From positions 403,311 through 467,310 of the forward strand of contig NZ_KE386870.1 in the NCBI RefSeq assembly GCF_000429245.1: 64,000 nucleotides of DNA, read 5' to 3'. A program made the translations under genes and the position numbers. Positions 63,701-64,000 of this stretch are shown here, piece after piece. The DNA is from Schaalia georgiae DSM 6843. GTDB lineage: Bacteria > Actinomycetota > Actinomycetes > Actinomycetales > Actinomycetaceae. Numbering within the stretch: position 1 is the first letter of the stretch; each line of letters begins with the position of its first letter. The notes beneath the pieces were generated by a model that had not been told where the DNA came from, made no database searches, and was given only the letters and a program-made list of their open reading frames with translations.

Positions 63701-64000
63701 CGGAGAGGGCCTCTTCGGCGATCCCGCGCATCCTGGCGGCGCGCGCGTCGCCCTCCTCTTCGAAGCGCGAGGCCCACCAGGCCGCCTGCTCGGCGACCGC
63801 GCGGCCCGCGCCCACGAAGGACGCCGTCTCGGTCAGGACCCCCTCGGCGCCGAAGCGCGCGACGTCCTCGCGGGCCGACGCCCACCGGTCGTCGAGGAGC
63901 ACGGCGCGCTGGGCCTCGAAGCGGGGCTCGACCAGGTCCGCCCAGCCCGAGCCCAGTTCCGCGGCGACGGCGTCGAGGACCCGGGAGGCGTCCTCGTCCT
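60774..64000 (-). CDS. fas: Type I fatty acid synthase, C-terminal part (5' end outside window)
   Basis: Giant multifunctional synthase; 1075 C-terminal residues are visible and the frame is open to the right edge. A ketoreductase region (VVTGMTPASIGGAVVAGLLA, GIFGGDGAYAEAKASFDAIA) is followed by a linker and the ketosynthase with nucleophile in NPVGACATAAVSIEEG and catalytic His motifs VSKHDTSTNANDPNE and SQKTLTGHAKGGAC. This order fits bacterial FAS-I, whose alpha-like half ends in KR-KS. acpS follows directly, as in other actinobacteria. Confidence 0.93.
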   Translation of the reverse strand, partial: DEDASRVLDAVAAELGSGWADLVEPRFEAQRAVLLDDRWASAREDVARFGAEGVLTETASFVGAGRAVAEQAAWWASRFEEEGDARAARMRGIAEEALSDASALPHASDVAVVTGMTPASIGGAVVAGLLAGGATVVATSSSVSPARLDFAKRLYREHAAAGARLWLVPANLASYRDVDALAEWIGTEQTKSVGADVVVTKEALVPTLFYPFAAPRVSGTLADAGPASENQFRLLLWSVERSIAALARIGSDTHADHRLHVVLPGSPNRGIFGGDGAYAEAKASFDAIATRWASEPVWGQRVSIAHPRIGWVRGTGLMGGNDPMVAAVEAAGVRTWSTQEMAEQLLALSSADVRARAAEAPVDADLTGGLDSSIDLRALRAQAAAQATPADDAEPVATVSALPSPAQTSVTHVDPAQWGATTASLDDTIVIVGHGEVGPWGSARTRVQAELGIHTDGTVELTPAGVLELAWMTGLLTWSDTPVGGWYDKDDQLVPESEIFERYRNEVVARSGVRFFHDDGPLHDGHTPEAAVVFLDRDITFTVDDEAEARSYADEDPQFSIASQTAFGEWQVTRKAGAQVRVPRRATLNRRIGGLFPTDFDPARWGIPASMLDSIDPIAVWNLVSAVDAFVSAGFSPAELLRFVHPADLACTQGTGFGGMRSMHKLFVDRFLGEEYPQDILQETLPNVVAAHTMQSYIGGYGSMINPVGACATAAVSIEEGVDKIAAHKADFVVAGAIDDIQVESIVGFGSMNATANSQELLDRGISPRFVSRANDRRRGGFVEAQGGGTVLLTRASVAVEMGLPVLAVVAHAQTFADGAHTSIPAPGLGALAVARGGASSPLARSLAALGVGVDDVAFVSKHDTSTNANDPNESDLHTRVGRALGRSAGNPLLVVSQKTLTGHAKGGACVFQVGGIIDAFRCGVIPANIALDCVDDKMEQYAPLVWLRSPLDLSARGPVRAAFATSLGFGHVSGFLALVHPGAFEAVVERETGSEALARWRSASDARLRAGSRHFEMGMLGHAPLFEPVDARRLPDDPALGAAGDPHEVEAQMLLDPRARLGADGYYHLPDQQ

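Overview
The window is about 64 kb of high-GC (roughly 68-70%) chromosomal DNA from an actinobacterium, most likely a member of the Actinomycetaceae (Actinomyces/Schaalia-like). This rests on a Rho with a long Arg-rich N-terminal insertion, NucS, GlgE, a type I fatty acid synthase with adjacent AcpS, an Orn-type oligoribonuclease, DUF2550 after atpC, and many leaderless genes with a TANNNT -10 box. Genus is an inference; no rRNA is present.

Layout. 0-1 kb: 3' part of thrB. 1.2-3.2 kb: rho with its own promoter and terminator. 3.2-4.2 kb: a gene-free island packed with short repeats. 4.2-5.9 kb: TPM/DUF5129-like membrane protein. 6-17.9 kb: one co-directional block, rpmE-prfA-prmC-tsaC-wecA-like, then a small AtpI-position protein, atpBEFHAGDC and a DUF2550 gene. 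18-24.9 kb: nucS, an AlkZ-like protein, nagA, a zinc-motif small protein, two envelope proteins and a thioredoxin-fold/TPR protein. 25-32.9 kb (minus): alpha-glucan genes glgX, glgE and glgB with trpS between glgX and glgE. 33-37.3 kb: etfB-etfA-cysteine desulfurase-mnmA, then tRNA-Leu. 37.6-38.7 kb: second repeat island. 38.8-42.8 kb: isoprenylcysteine methyltransferase-like protein, peroxiredoxin, a repeat module and an ABC-2 exporter pair. 42.9-45.2 kb: an unrecognised protein, two tandem tRNA-Lys genes, an MntR/DtxR-type regulator and a HIT protein. 45.3-49.3 kb: leuS and nei. 49.5-53.6 kb: SRPBCC protein with a MarR-like remnant, GNAT, cysE, cysK, yigZ, rpmF. 53.8-55.9 kb: an AbiEii-like nucleotidyltransferase with a partner gene, tRNA-Arg, a metE fragment and another repeat module. 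55.9-58.5 kb: orphan winged-helix regulator, ilvA, orn. 58.5-59.2 kb: third repeat island. 59.2-64 kb: ssb, acpS and the 3' half of a type I fas running off the right edge.

The most unusual content is not a gene cluster but a set of intergenic repeat families (called A-L here). Four of them (A, B, C, D) share an architecture of short 12-23 bp sites in direct and inverted order around a near-perfect palindrome. A, B and C recur at distant places in this one window, C in opposite orientation. They sit in islands without credible genes and beside gene remnants (metE fragment, possible marR remnant). I see no CRISPR array, prophage, transposase or biosynthetic cluster.
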